A stretch of 64,000 bases of DNA from Duganella aceris (GCF_011090165.1 NZ_JAADJT010000004.1:186001-250000); one strand, 5' to 3'; shown: positions 27,104 through 36,882, numbered from the stretch's first letter. Numbers and translations: made by a program. Notes: generated from the sequence alone by a model not told the origin.

Positions 27104-28369
27104 ATGAGTATTCTCAAGAATTTGCCGTTTGAATGGCTGGTCGGACTGCGCTACACGCGCGCCGGCAAGCGCAGCGGCCGCAATAGTTTTATCTCCTTTA
27201 TCTCCCTCATTTCGATGGCCGGCATCGGCCTTGGCGTCGCCGCGCTGATCGTGGTGCTGTCGGTCATGAACGGCTTCCAGAAGGAAGTCACCGACCGCAT
27301 GCTGTCGGTGCTGGCCCACGTCGAGATCTTCGACGCGCGTGGCTCGATGCCGAACTGGGAAGCCGAAGCGGCCCAGGCGCGCAAGAATCCCGAAGTGATC
27401 GGCGCCGCGCCGTTCGCCGAAACCCAGGGCATGCTGGTGCGCGACGACGTGCTGCGTCCGGCCATCATCCGTGGCGTGCTGCCCGAGCAGGAACCGAACG
27501 TCTCCGACGTCGCCAAGCAGACCAAGCGCGGCAACTTCAACGCGCTGCAGGCGGGCACCTACAACATCGTGCTGGGCATCGAGCTGGCGCGCTCGCTGCG
27601 CGTCAACCTCGGCGAGAAGGTCACGCTGGCGCTGGCCCAGGGCCAGCCGACGCCGGCCGGGGTGCTGCCGCGCCTGCGCTCCTTCACCGTGGTCGGCATC
27701 TTCGAAGCGGGCCACAACGAATTCGATTCCGGCCTGGCCTTCGTCCACCTGACCGACGCCGAGAAACTGCTGCGCATGGACGCGCCGGCCGGCCTGCGGC
27801 TGCGCCTGTCCGACATGCATCGCGCGCCGCAGGTGGCGCAGGACCTGAAGAACTCCATGTCCGGCGACCTGATCGTGCGCGACTGGTCCAAGCTCAACGC
27901 CAACTGGTTCGCCGCCGTGCAGACCGAAAAGCGCATGATGTTCATCATCCTGACGCTGATCATCGCGGTGGCCGCGTTCAACCTGGTGTCGACGCTGGTG
28001 ATGACGGTGACCGACAAGCAGGCCGACATCGCCATCCTGCGCACGCTGGGCGCCTCGCCGCGCTCGATCATGAAGATCTTCATGATCCAGGGCGCGCTGG
28101 TGGGCATCCTCGGCACCGCGCTGGGCGTGGCCGGCGGCGTGCTGGTGGCGCTCAACATCGACGTCATCGTGCCGTTTATCGAACATTTATTGGGAGTGCA
28201 GTTCTTGTCGAAGGATATCTATTACATCAGCACCGTGCCGTCCGACCTGCGCTGGCCGGACGTCGGCAAGATCGGCGGCGTGGCCGTGGTGCTGGCCTTC
28301 GTGGCCACGATCTACCCGAGCTGGTGGGCCGCCCGCGTCAAACCTGCGGAGGCGCTGCGCTATGAGTAA
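27104..28369 (+). CDS. lolC: Lipoprotein-releasing ABC transporter permease LolC/LolE type
   Basis: 421-residue inner-membrane permease that extracts outer-membrane lipoproteins for handover to LolA. The N-terminal [37 protein letters not shown] signature, the large periplasmic domain (about 45-270) and the FtsX-type C-terminal helices are present; the ending [15 protein letters not shown] is diagnostic. Only one permease gene accompanies lolD, so it may form a homodimeric LolF-like complex. The start at 27104 is at the conserved N-terminus. It overlaps lolD by eight bases. Confidence 0.93.
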   Translation: MSILKNLPFEWLVGLRYTRAGKRSGRNSFISFISLISMAGIGLGVAALIVVLSVMNGFQKEVTDRMLSVLAHVEIFDARGSMPNWEAEAAQARKNPEVIGAAPFAETQGMLVRDDVLRPAIIRGVLPEQEPNVSDVAKQTKRGNFNALQAGTYNIVLGIELARSLRVNLGEKVTLALAQGQPTPAGVLPRLRSFTVVGIFEAGHNEFDSGLAFVHLTDAEKLLRMDAPAGLRLRLSDMHRAPQVAQDLKNSMSGDLIVRDWSKLNANWFAAVQTEKRMMFIILTLIIAVAAFNLVSTLVMTVTDKQADIAILRTLGASPRSIMKIFMIQGALVGILGTALGVAGGVLVALNIDVIVPFIEHLLGVQFLSKDIYYISTVPSDLRWPDVGKIGGVAVVLAFVATIYPSWWAARVKPAEALRYE

Positions 28370-29057
28370 TCTTGAACCAGTTGTTCTGTCCAGCCGCAAC
28401 CTCGGCAAGACCTTCACCCAGGGCGCCTACTCGGTCAAGGTCTTGGCCGGCATCGATATCGACGTGCGGCGCGGCGAGCGCGTGGCCATCGTCGGCGCCT
28501 CCGGCTCCGGCAAGTCCACCTTGCTGCACCTGCTGGGCGGACTGGATACGCCGACCAGCGGCAGCGTGACCCTGCTGGGCAAGGACTTCGCCAGCCTGAA
28601 CGAAACCGCGCGCGGCGATCTGCGCAACGCGTCGCTGGGCTTCGTCTACCAGTTCCACCACCTGCTGCCGGAATTCACGGCGCTGGACAACGTCGCGATG
28701 CCGCTGATGATACGCCGCGTCAAGCGCAGCGAAGCCACCACGGTGGCGCAGCAGATCCTGGCCCGGGTCAACCTCGCCAAGCGCGTGACGCACGTGCCGG
28801 GCGAGCTGTCCGGCGGCGAGCGGCAACGGGTGGCGCTGGCGCGCGCGCTGGTGACGCAGCCCGCCTGCGTGCTGGCCGACGAACCGACCGGCAATCTCGA
28901 TCACGCCACCGCGCAGCAGATCTTCGACCTGATGCTGGAGCTGTCGCGCACGCTGGGCACCGCCTTCGTCATCGTCACCCACGACATCGAACTGGCGCGC
29001 CGCTGCGACCGCGTGCTGCGCCTGACCGACGAAGGCCTCAAGCCCTACCTGGAGTAA
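28362..29057 (+). CDS. lolD: Lipoprotein-releasing ABC transporter ATPase LolD
   Basis: 231-residue ATPase of the MacB/LolD group, powering lipoprotein release with the preceding permease. Walker [10 protein letters not shown], the LolD-typical [22 protein letters not shown] stretch, signature [15 protein letters not shown] and Walker [12 protein letters not shown] are all intact. The start ATG lies within the end of lolC (eight-base overlap), ensuring stoichiometric translation. Confidence 0.96.
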   Translation: MSNLEPVVLSSRNLGKTFTQGAYSVKVLAGIDIDVRRGERVAIVGASGSGKSTLLHLLGGLDTPTSGSVTLLGKDFASLNETARGDLRNASLGFVYQFHHLLPEFTALDNVAMPLMIRRVKRSEATTVAQQILARVNLAKRVTHVPGELSGGERQRVALARALVTQPACVLADEPTGNLDHATAQQIFDLMLELSRTLGTAFVIVTHDIELARRCDRVLRLTDEGLKPYLE

Positions 29058-29063
29058 GCCGCC

Positions 29064-29864
29064 ATGTGGATCGACACCCACTGCCATCTCGACGCGCACG
29101 AATTCGGCGACGAATCGGCGGCGCAGGCCGTGCGGGCCAGGGCGCAGGGTGTCGGCATGATCGTGATCCCGGCGGTGGAGAAGGCCAACTTCGAGGTGGT
29201 GGCGCAACTGGCCGCCAGCGTCGACAACGCCTGCTACGCGCTGGGCATCCACCCGATCTACGTGCCGCACGCCGACGAGGACGACCTGCGCCTGCTGCGG
29301 GTGCGGGTCGAAGCCGCGCTGAGCGATGCGCGCTTCGTCGCCCTCGGCGAGATCGGCCTGGACTTCTTCATCCCGATGCTGACCGAGCCGGCGATGCGCG
29401 ACAAGCAAATCTTTTTTTTCCGCGAACAGCTGAAGATCGCGCGCGACTTCGAGCTGCCGGTGCTGATGCACGTGCGCCGCTCGCAGGACGTGGTGCTCAA
29501 GCATGTGCGCCAGATCCGGCCCGCCGGCGGCATCGCGCACGCCTTCAACGGCAGTTTCCAACAAGCACAGGGCTATATTGAGCTGGGCTTCAAGCTGGGC
29601 TTCGGCGGCGCCATGACTTTTACCCGGGCGTTGCAAATACGCCGCATGGCGAGCGAACTTCCGCTTGAATCCATCGTGCTGGAAACCGACGCGCCCGACA
29701 TTTCCCCGAGCTGGATCCACCCCGGCCGCAACTCGCCGGACCAGATTCCGCGCATCGGCGCGGTGCTCGCCGAGCTGCGCGGCATACCCTTGGCGGAGGT
29801 GGAAAGCGTGACCACCGCCAGCGCCCAGGCGGCCATGCCGCGCATGCATCTCCCAGGCAAGTGA
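29064..29864 (+). CDS. TatD-family metal-dependent hydrolase
   Basis: 266-residue TIM-barrel hydrolase of the TatD DNase family. Metal ligands are seen in WIDTHCHLDAHEF (first HxH), GEIGLDFF, the HVRRSQDVVLK and AHAFNGSF segments, and the terminal Asp in LETDAPDISP. Family members have 3'-5' exonuclease activity on DNA or RNA. It starts seven bases after lolD, forming a three-gene unit with lolCD; this adjacency is common in betaproteobacteria but the functional link is unclear. Confidence 0.92.
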   Translation: MWIDTHCHLDAHEFGDESAAQAVRARAQGVGMIVIPAVEKANFEVVAQLAASVDNACYALGIHPIYVPHADEDDLRLLRVRVEAALSDARFVALGEIGLDFFIPMLTEPAMRDKQIFFFREQLKIARDFELPVLMHVRRSQDVVLKHVRQIRPAGGIAHAFNGSFQQAQGYIELGFKLGFGGAMTFTRALQIRRMASELPLESIVLETDAPDISPSWIHPGRNSPDQIPRIGAVLAELRGIPLAEVESVTTASAQAAMPRMHLPGK

Positions 29865-29893
29865 TACGCAAAAGAGTATCGGGAGGTGAAAAA

Positions 29894-29910
29894 AAACGAT
29901 TGGATCGTTT
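29894..29910. promoter_or_regulatory. 17-bp perfect dyad upstream of the TonB receptor
   Basis: AAACGAT-TGG-ATCGTTT is a perfect 7-3-7 inverted repeat about 70 bases before the receptor ATG. The stem is AT-rich and not followed by a T-run, so an operator is more likely than a terminator. No cognate regulator gene is adjacent. Confidence 0.4.
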
Positions 29911-29979
29911 GTTGTGATCTCCATAAGATGATTTTCAGCAGTGCTAAAACTGCACTAGAAAATTACAAAGGGAGACAAT

Positions 29980-32619
29980 ATGAACCACCACACCGGCCGC
30001 CTCGCGGCGCATGCCGCACGCCCATTCACCCTCAAGATATCGACCGCCTTGCTGCTCGGCGCGGGCTTGCTCAGCAGCGCATCCGTGTGGGCGCAGGACG
30101 CGCAAGCCGCCGCCGACAAGGACCAGGCCGCGCCGCTGACCACGGTGCAGGTCAGCGGCGTGCGCCGCGCCGCGCAAAGCGCGCAAGCGATCAAGAAAAA
30201 TTCCGACGAAGTGATCGACTCGATCGTCGCCGAGGAGGCCGGCAAGTTCCCGGACAAGAACGTGGCCGAGATCCTGGGCCGCGTCTCCGGCGTGCAGATC
30301 CGGCGCGAATTCGGCGAGGCCAGCTCGGTGGTGATCCGCGGCCTGTCCGGCCTGGTGACGCTGCTCAACGGCCGCGAAGTCTACACCTCCAACAGCCGCA
30401 GCCTGTACCTGGCCGACATCCCGACCACCATGCTGCAGCGGGTCGACGTCTACAAGACGCAGGGCGCGGAGATGGTGGAGGGCGGCACCGCCGGCGTGAT
30501 CGACGTGCGCACCGCGCGTCCGTTCGACAACAAGGGCTTCAGCGCCAACATCGCCGGCCGGGTCGAGAACCGCGACAAATCCAAGACCAACGACCCGCAG
30601 GTGTCGGGCACCATCAGCAACCGCTGGACCACCGGCATCGGCGAGGTCGGCGCGTTGCTGGGCCTGTCCTACCAGAAGGGCAACTACCACGACGAAGTGA
30701 CCTTCAACTCGCCGCCGGAGAAGGTGCTGGGCGCCGCCTCGCCGGTCACCGGCCCGTTCGACCTCGGCCACGTGCTGTACCAGGGCGAACGCAAACGCCT
30801 CGCCGCCAACTGGGCGCTGCAATGGCGGCCGAACCGCGAAGTCGAAGTGTTCGCCGAAGGCTGGTCGACCCGCATCGACCATGACGCGCAGCGCCAGTTC
30901 TTCGTCGCCAACCTGGGCTGGAACGCCGGCTCGCAGTACACGCTGATCCCCGGCACCAACCAGATCGCCACGGTGACCAGCCCGAATTCGAATCCGTTCT
31001 CGCTGTCGTCGACGCAGGCGCCGAACGACGACTCCGAAACCCACCAGGGCGCCATCGGCGCGCGCTGGAAGGTCAACGAAGACTGGACCGTCAGCACCGA
31101 ATTCGCCCGCACCAACAGCAAATGGAAGGAGGAGTTCCCGATCCTCGACTTCCTGGCCTCGCCGCCGACGGTGCACGGCGAGACCTACCGCAACGGCGGC
31201 GGCTACTTCACGTATCCCGGCTACGACATGATGAACCCGGCGAACTTCCGCATGAATACCTTGTTCGACAACTGGAGCAGTTCGCACGGGCAGTCGAACG
31301 ACTGGCGCGCCGACGTCGTCTACAACCCCGGCACGGACGGCTTCTTCCGCGAATTCTCGTTCGGCACGCGGATCGCGAAGCGCAAGGCATCCTACCAGCA
31401 CGAAAGCAACGGCCTGATCGCGGTGCCGGCCGGCGGCGTGCCCTCCGTCGCCTCGCTGCCCGGCCTGTCGTGTCCATCGATGGAAATGGCCAACGACTAC
31501 GGCCTGGCGCAATGGCAGACGCCCTGCGCCGGCTACCTGCACACCAATCTCGACCAGTTGCGGGTGCTGTTCGGCCGCCCGGCCGGCCGCCAGCCGGCCG
31601 ACCCGTTCTCGCTGTACAAGAACCAGGAAGACACCACCGCGATCTACGGCAAGACCAAGTTCGGCTTCAACCTGGCGGCGGTGCCGGTCGAAGGCACGGC
31701 CGGTGTGCGGGTAGTGCGCACCGAGCTGGATGTGAACGGCTTCAACGGCGTCTACACCGACGGCGTGCTGACGCCGATCGCGGTCAGCAAGAGCACCTCG
31801 ACCACCGACGCGATGCCCAACCTGACCTTGAAGGCCTTGCTGACGCCGGACCTGATCGCCCGCTTCAACGCCGGGAAAGCGATCCAGCGTCCGGTGTTCG
31901 GCGACTTCAATCCGGGCACCACCTACAACGCCGGCGGCGGCGGCACGGTCGCCCCGACCGCGACCGGCGGCAATCCGGACCTGAAGCCGATCGAAAGCAC
32001 CAACGTCGACCTGGCCGGTGAATGGTACTTCGCCCCGACCGGCAGCCTGACCGCCACGCTGTTCCGGCACGACTTCAAGAACTACGTGATCCGCCGCTCG
32101 ACGTTCGAGACCGTCAACGGCATCCGCTACCTGATCGACCGCCCGCGCAACTTGAACGGCGGCGAGCTGAAGGGCGTGGAGCTGGCCTACCGCCAGTTCT
32201 ACGACTGGCTGCCGGGCTGGCTGAACGGCTTCGGGCTGGAGGCGAACTACACGTACATGAAAGGGCACCTGGACGACGAAGGGGTGCAGACGCCGTTCGT
32301 CAACATGTCGAAGAACGCCTACAACGTGGTCGCGCTGTACGAGCGCGGCCCATGGTCGGGCCGGCTGGCGTACAACTACCGCTCGAGTTTCGTCGACACG
32401 TACAACTATCGCGGACTCGGCTTCGACCTGATCGTCGACCCGATCAAGACCGCCGACGCCTCGATCACGTACAAGATCAGCGACAACGTCGGCGTCACGC
32501 TGGACGTGGAGAACCTGACCGACCGCACGTACAACGACTACCACGGGATCGCCTCCAATCCGCGCGACATCCGCCGCTACGACCGCGTGATCGGCCTGTC
32601 GCTGCGCTGGAAGCTGTAA
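29980..32619 (+). CDS. TonB-dependent outer-membrane receptor (Xanthomonas/Caulobacter type)
   Basis: 879 residues. The signal peptide runs to about residue 42 (ASVWAQD). The plug domain has SGVQIRREFGEASSVVIRGL and the VDVYKTQGAEMVEGGTAGVIDV stretch typical of the proteobacterial receptor group that often imports sugars or other nutrients. A 22-strand barrel follows, ending in VIGLSLRWKL. The TonB-dependent class is clear, the ligand is not. Start follows GGGAGACAAT. A 17-bp dyad at 29894-29910 may be its operator. The gene ends six bases before a long palindrome that may terminate its transcript. Confidence 0.9.
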   Translation: MNHHTGRLAAHAARPFTLKISTALLLGAGLLSSASVWAQDAQAAADKDQAAPLTTVQVSGVRRAAQSAQAIKKNSDEVIDSIVAEEAGKFPDKNVAEILGRVSGVQIRREFGEASSVVIRGLSGLVTLLNGREVYTSNSRSLYLADIPTTMLQRVDVYKTQGAEMVEGGTAGVIDVRTARPFDNKGFSANIAGRVENRDKSKTNDPQVSGTISNRWTTGIGEVGALLGLSYQKGNYHDEVTFNSPPEKVLGAASPVTGPFDLGHVLYQGERKRLAANWALQWRPNREVEVFAEGWSTRIDHDAQRQFFVANLGWNAGSQYTLIPGTNQIATVTSPNSNPFSLSSTQAPNDDSETHQGAIGARWKVNEDWTVSTEFARTNSKWKEEFPILDFLASPPTVHGETYRNGGGYFTYPGYDMMNPANFRMNTLFDNWSSSHGQSNDWRADVVYNPGTDGFFREFSFGTRIAKRKASYQHESNGLIAVPAGGVPSVASLPGLSCPSMEMANDYGLAQWQTPCAGYLHTNLDQLRVLFGRPAGRQPADPFSLYKNQEDTTAIYGKTKFGFNLAAVPVEGTAGVRVVRTELDVNGFNGVYTDGVLTPIAVSKSTSTTDAMPNLTLKALLTPDLIARFNAGKAIQRPVFGDFNPGTTYNAGGGGTVAPTATGGNPDLKPIESTNVDLAGEWYFAPTGSLTATLFRHDFKNYVIRRSTFETVNGIRYLIDRPRNLNGGELKGVELAYRQFYDWLPGWLNGFGLEANYTYMKGHLDDEGVQTPFVNMSKNAYNVVALYERGPWSGRLAYNYRSSFVDTYNYRGLGFDLIVDPIKTADASITYKISDNVGVTLDVENLTDRTYNDYHGIASNPRDIRRYDRVIGLSLRWKL

Positions 32620-32625
32620 TGTCCT

Positions 32626-32721
32626 AACTCCGGGGTCAGAGCTAAAAACTGGACACGGGCTCTACCGTAGCGTCCGCTACGGTAGAGCCCGTGTCCAGTT
32701 TTTAGCTCTGACCCCGGAGTT
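32626..32721. repeat. REPIN-like perfect palindrome (two 47-bp arms)
   Basis: Two perfectly complementary 47-base arms (32626-32672 and 32675-32721) surround a two-base centre. The outer portion of each arm (from GGGGTCAGAGC through TGGACACGG to CT, 30 bases starting at 32632) matches the sequence at 15-44 beside the RAYT gene at 22 of 30 positions. Two REP sequences in inverted orientation define a REPIN, a non-autonomous element mobilised by a RAYT. It sits six bases after the TonB receptor stop and touches the MFS remnant stop codon. The transcribed hairpin could also stop transcription from both sides. Confidence 0.75.
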
Positions 32722-32880
32722 TAGCGGCGAGTGCCGATCACCGTCAGGCCGAAGCCGGCGTCGATCGTTACCCCGCCGGCCCAGGCGCCCATCGCGTTGC
32801 CCAGGTTGCAGGCCGCCAGAGTCATCGCGCCCATCAGCAACGGCGCTTCCGGCGCCAGCGTGGTCAGCCGCACCTGCATG
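32721..32880 (-). pseudogene. MFS transporter remnant (C-terminal end only)
   Basis: About 52 codons resembling the last segment of a DHA1/AraJ-type MFS efflux transporter: MQVRLTTLAPEAPLLMGAM then LAACNLGNAMGAWAGGVTID, the usual helix near the C-terminus with the NLGNAxGA motif. The remaining eleven or so transmembrane helices are missing. Upstream the frame runs into antisense of the LysR remnant. With that remnant it marks a deleted divergent pair. Confidence 0.65.
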
Positions 32881-33306
32881 GTCGGAATCGACCTGTCCGA
32901 AACCGGCGTGATATCGGGCACCACCGACATGGTGATCGGCCGCATGGTCGATCCGCCGGACAACCTGATTATTCAGCACCTGATGGACGATGGCCTGGCC
33001 TGCGTGGTGCGGGCCGACCACCCCGATCTCGGCGACAGCATCTCGCAGGAGCAGTACGAGCGCATGCGGCATGTCAATGTGCTGCCGCCGGGCCGCATGC
33101 GCATCGGGCTGTTCCAGACGCTGAAGCAGCATGGTTTGCGGCGCGAGCTTGCGATTTCGGTCACGCACTTTCTGGCGGTGCCGGAAATCATCGCCATCAC
33201 CGATTACTGCGCGACGCTGCCGCGACTCATTTGCGATCGGATCGCCAGGGATCCGCGCCTGAAGATGCTGCCGCCGCCGAGTTGGCCGATTGGTGACCGG
33301 CCATAA
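32881..33306 (+). pseudogene. LysR regulator remnant (C-terminal effector-domain half)
   Basis: About 140 codons matching the C-terminal half of a LysR substrate-binding domain: SGTTDMVIGRMVDPPDN, CVVRADHPDLG, a SQEQYERMRHVNVLPPG stretch and TDYCATLPRL. The DNA-binding domain and start region are absent; the fragment begins at the junction with the MFS remnant. A stop at 33304 cuts off the usual end; the same frame reads on to a second stop after 16 codons. Probably not translated into anything functional. Confidence 0.65.
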
Positions 33307-33434
33307 TCCGCACCGGATGGGCCGCTGGCCCAGGCGATCGTCAAGCCGCTGAACTGATCCGCATCAAACGGCGGCGGCTTGCGAGCGTGCCGCCGTGGTT
33401 GTTTGCGTAGTATCGCCGGGAGGGAGGCGATGCT

Positions 33435-35921
33435 ATGCGGATGGCGATAATCGGCTTTGCGGCAGGCGCGGCGTGCTTGCAGATGCGGGCAACACTGCCC
33501 GCCGTTTCCTTGATCGCCACGGCCGCCGCCGTCCTGCCGGTCTGGTTGATTTTTATGCGGCGGATGCCGTCGGCCTGGCGTCCCTGGGCGGCGCTGCTGG
33601 CCGGCGCGGCCGCCGGCTTTCTCTGGGCCGCCTGGCTGGCGCATCGCGCGCTGGCGCCGCAGTTGGCGGCCGAGGATGAAGGGCGCGACTTCACCGTCAT
33701 CGGCACCATCGATAATCTGCCGTATCGCTTCGCGCAAGGCGTCCGCTTCAATTTCGCCGTGGAGCGGGTGCTCGACGCGCCGGGCCGGGTGCCGCCGCGT
33801 ATCGCGGTGTCCTGGTATTCCGGTTATCGCGGTGAGACGGCCAGGGCGGCCGAAGTCGGCGACGTGCAGCCCGGCGAGCGCTGGCGGCTCACGGTGCGCT
33901 TGCAGCGGCCGCACGGCAACGCTAATGCCTACACCTTCGACTATGAGGCGTGGCTGCTGGAGCAGGGCGTGCGCGCGACCGGTTATGTGCGGCAGGCCCG
34001 CGACAACCGCCGGCTGGACAGCTTCGTCTTCAGTCCCGGCAACGTCGTCGAGCATGGACGCGCGTTGCTGCGGGCCCGTATCCTCGCCGCGCTGCCGGGT
34101 AGGCCGTATGCCGGCGTGATCGTCGCGCTCGTGGTCGGTGATCAGCGCGGCATCGACCAATGGGACTGGAAGGTCTTCAACCGCACCGGGATCGGGCATC
34201 TTGTCAGCATCAGCGGCTTGCATATTACGATGGTGGCGGGGCTGTTCGCCTTGGCGGCTTTCACCTTGTGGCGGCACTCGTTTTTCACCGGCGCGCATTT
34301 GCCGCTGCTGCTGCCGGCGCAAAAAGTCGCGGCCCTGGTCGGCGCGGCGACGGCGTTGTTGTATGTGCTGCTGGCCGGCTTCGGCGTGCCGGCGCAGCGC
34401 ACGCTGTATATGCTGATGGTCGTTGCCGCCGCGTTGTGGCTGAACCGGATCGCCGGCGTCTCGCACGTGCTGTGCGTCGCGCTGGGGGTGGTGGTGATGA
34501 TCGATCCCTGGGCCGTGTTGTGGCCCGGGTTCTGGTTGTCGTTCGGCGCGGTCGCCATCATCCTGTATGCGACGGTCGGCCGCGTGATCCGGCGCACGGC
34601 GCCCCGGCTGCGCGGTACGCCGCAACGCGAGCCCATCGCCGGGCCACCGCCGCAGCGCGCGCCCGGTGCCGCGCCGTCGTCGCTGGCCGCGCGCCGCGAA
34701 AAACTGTGGCACGCGCTGCGCGCCGCCGCCCACACGCAGTACGCGGTGACCTTCGGCCTGGTGCCGCTGACGATGCTGCTGTTCGGCCAGGTGTCGGTGG
34801 TCAGCCCGCTGGCGAACGCCGTGGCGATCCCGCTGATCAGCCTCGTGGTCACGCCGCTCGCGCTGGTCGGCAGCATGCTGCCCGCGCCGTTGATGGACCC
34901 GGTGCTGGGTCTCGCGCATCTGCTGGTCGAGTGGCTGGCGGCCTGCCTGCAATGGTTCAGCGCGCTGCGCTACGCCGTCTGGACAGCGCCGGTGCCGCCG
35001 TTCTGGCTGTTTTGCTGGGCGATGCTGGGCACCATCTGGCTGCTGGCGCCGCGCGGTTGGCCGGTGCGCTGGCTTGGACTGGCGACCTGGATTCCGCTGC
35101 TGGCCGCCGAGCCGTCGCATCCGGACCCGGGCCGCATGACCGTCACCGCCTTCGACGTCGGCCAGGGCATGGCGCTGCTGATCGAAACCAGCGGCCACCG
35201 GCTGCTGTACGACACCGGCCCATCCTACGGCCCGGAATCGAACGCCGGCAACCGCATCATCCTGCCCTACCTGCGCGCGCGCGGCGTCGCGGCGCTGGAT
35301 GGCGTCGTCATCTCCCACAGCGACACCGACCATGCCGGCGGTGCGCTGTCGGTGCTGGACGGCGTCAAGGTCGGCTGGATGCTGTCGTCGCTGCGCCGCG
35401 AGCATCCGGTCGCCAAGGCGGCGCGCCAGCATGTGCAGTGCGCGGCGGGGCAGGGCTGGACCTGGGATGGCGTGCGCTTCGAAATGCTGCACCCGCTACC
35501 AGCCAGCTACGCGGACGCCACGCTCAAGCCCAACGCCCGCACCTGCGCGCTGAAGGTCAGCACCAAAGGAAAGTCGATCCTGCTGGCGGGCGACATCGAA
35601 GCCGCGCAAGAGGCGCAACTGCTGGAGCGCGACGCCGGCCGCCTGCAGGCCGACGTGCTGCTGGCGCCGCACCACGGCAGCGGCACCAGCTCGACGCCGG
35701 CCTTTCTGCTGGCCGTGCGCCCGCAGGCGGCGATATTCCAGGTGGGCTACCGCAACCGCTACCAGCATCCGAAAAAGGAAGTCTACCAACGCTACGCCGA
35801 GCTGCACATCCAACGCCTGCGTACCGATCAAGCGGGTGCGCTCACCATCAAGTTCGGCGAGGAGATCCAGATCGAAAGCCAGCGCGAAGTCCGCGCCCGC
35901 TATTGGAGCGCGCGGGATTAG
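33435..35921 (+). CDS. comEC: ComEC/Rec2 DNA-uptake channel protein
   Basis: 828-residue inner-membrane protein that carries transforming DNA into the cytoplasm. Order: N-terminal hydrophobic and DUF4131 region (about 1-220), Competence domain with many membrane helices (about 225-520, including HLVSISGLHITMVAGLFAL and the RTLYMLMVVAAALWLNRI stretch), and a C-terminal metallo-beta-lactamase-like domain (about 570-790) with VISHSDTDHAGG and LAPHHGSGTSST. All three parts are intact and length is normal. The start is ATG at 33435 after GGGAGGGAGG. No other competence gene is nearby. Confidence 0.94.
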   Translation: MRMAIIGFAAGAACLQMRATLPAVSLIATAAAVLPVWLIFMRRMPSAWRPWAALLAGAAAGFLWAAWLAHRALAPQLAAEDEGRDFTVIGTIDNLPYRFAQGVRFNFAVERVLDAPGRVPPRIAVSWYSGYRGETARAAEVGDVQPGERWRLTVRLQRPHGNANAYTFDYEAWLLEQGVRATGYVRQARDNRRLDSFVFSPGNVVEHGRALLRARILAALPGRPYAGVIVALVVGDQRGIDQWDWKVFNRTGIGHLVSISGLHITMVAGLFALAAFTLWRHSFFTGAHLPLLLPAQKVAALVGAATALLYVLLAGFGVPAQRTLYMLMVVAAALWLNRIAGVSHVLCVALGVVVMIDPWAVLWPGFWLSFGAVAIILYATVGRVIRRTAPRLRGTPQREPIAGPPPQRAPGAAPSSLAARREKLWHALRAAAHTQYAVTFGLVPLTMLLFGQVSVVSPLANAVAIPLISLVVTPLALVGSMLPAPLMDPVLGLAHLLVEWLAACLQWFSALRYAVWTAPVPPFWLFCWAMLGTIWLLAPRGWPVRWLGLATWIPLLAAEPSHPDPGRMTVTAFDVGQGMALLIETSGHRLLYDTGPSYGPESNAGNRIILPYLRARGVAALDGVVISHSDTDHAGGALSVLDGVKVGWMLSSLRREHPVAKAARQHVQCAAGQGWTWDGVRFEMLHPLPASYADATLKPNARTCALKVSTKGKSILLAGDIEAAQEAQLLERDAGRLQADVLLAPHHGSGTSSTPAFLLAVRPQAAIFQVGYRNRYQHPKKEVYQRYAELHIQRLRTDQAGALTIKFGEEIQIESQREVRARYWSARD

Positions 35922-35989
35922 AGCCTTTCCACCAGCCAATTCCGGGAACTGCCATTACAATTGGTCAAAAATAACCATATGGAGACCTT

Positions 35990-36826
35990 GTGAGCAAGCC
36001 CAAGCTGCATTTCGCCCACGCCAACAGCTATCCGGCGGGCGTCTACCGCCAATACTTCGCGCTGCTGGCCGATGACTTCGACATCCAGGCGCTCGACATG
36101 CACGCGCACAACCCAAGCTACCCGGTCACCGACGGCTGGCCCCGACTGGTCGATGAATACATCAACGAACTGACCACGCGCTACACCGAACCGGTGATCC
36201 TGGTCGGCCACTCGCTGGGCGGCATGCTCAGCCTGATGGTGGCGCACGCCCGGCCTGACCTGGTGCGCTGCGTCGTCATGCTGGACGCGCCGGTGGTCGC
36301 CGGCTGGCGCGCGCTGGCGTGGCGGCTGATCAAGCTGAGCGGCCGCGCCAACAGCGTCGCGCCGGCCAAGTTCTCGATCCGCCGCCGCAACGTGTGGCCC
36401 AGCGCGGAAGCGGCCTACCAGCATTTCGCCGGCAAGGACCTGTTCGCTGCCTGGGCGCCCGGCGTGCTGGCCGACTACATGGACAGCGGACTGAAGCCGC
36501 ATCCCGACGGCGTGCAACTGCGCTTCACCCGCGAGCAGGAGACCAAGGTCTACGCCACCTTGCCGCACCATCTGCCAAAGCTGGTGCGCAAGCCGTTCCC
36601 GGCGCCGATCGGCTTCATCGGCGGCATCGATTCGTGGGAGACCAGCCAGTCGGGCCTGGGTCACACGCAGGCGCTGGTCGGCGAGCATTTCCGCATCATT
36701 CCCGGCGGCCATCTGTTCCCGATGGAGAATCCGGCCGCCGCCGCCGAGGCGACCCGCGAAATGATCGCCGGTCTGCTGGGCGGGGAATCGCTCAAAACTG
36801 TTCAGAAAAGCCAAGCTTTAGCGTAA
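35990..36826 (+). CDS. Alpha/beta hydrolase
   Basis: 278-residue alpha/beta-hydrolase-fold protein with nucleophile elbow LVGHSLGGMLSLM (GHSLGG), acid region in the C-terminal third and catalytic His in IIPGGHLFPMENP. It has no signal peptide. The substrate is unknown; it resembles generic esterases/lactonases. The start is GTG at 35990 with TGGAGACC upstream, opening into the beta strand LHFAHANSYPAG. It lies 56 bases before dcd, without evident functional link. Confidence 0.85.
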   Translation: MSKPKLHFAHANSYPAGVYRQYFALLADDFDIQALDMHAHNPSYPVTDGWPRLVDEYINELTTRYTEPVILVGHSLGGMLSLMVAHARPDLVRCVVMLDAPVVAGWRALAWRLIKLSGRANSVAPAKFSIRRRNVWPSAEAAYQHFAGKDLFAAWAPGVLADYMDSGLKPHPDGVQLRFTREQETKVYATLPHHLPKLVRKPFPAPIGFIGGIDSWETSQSGLGHTQALVGEHFRIIPGGHLFPMENPAAAAEATREMIAGLLGGESLKTVQKSQALA

Positions 36827-36882
36827 AATCTCGTGCATTCGGCGCAGCCGCGCCCCCTCAGCAATTTTAGGAATGCCTTGCG

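Noticed and set aside
29944..32544. Long minus-strand open frame (866 codons) opposite the TonB receptor
   Set aside because: Antisense shadow in high-GC DNA; the plus strand encodes a well-formed receptor.
32731..33306. A single 191-codon plus-strand gene
   Set aside because: Its first half is antisense to the MFS C-terminus and only the second half resembles LysR, so it is read as two gene remnants.
33368..33396. Stem ACGGCGGC/GCCGCCGT before comEC as a terminator
   Set aside because: A stem exists, but the following bases (GGTTGTTTGCG) are a poor T-run and the upstream gene is only a remnant; function too uncertain to list.
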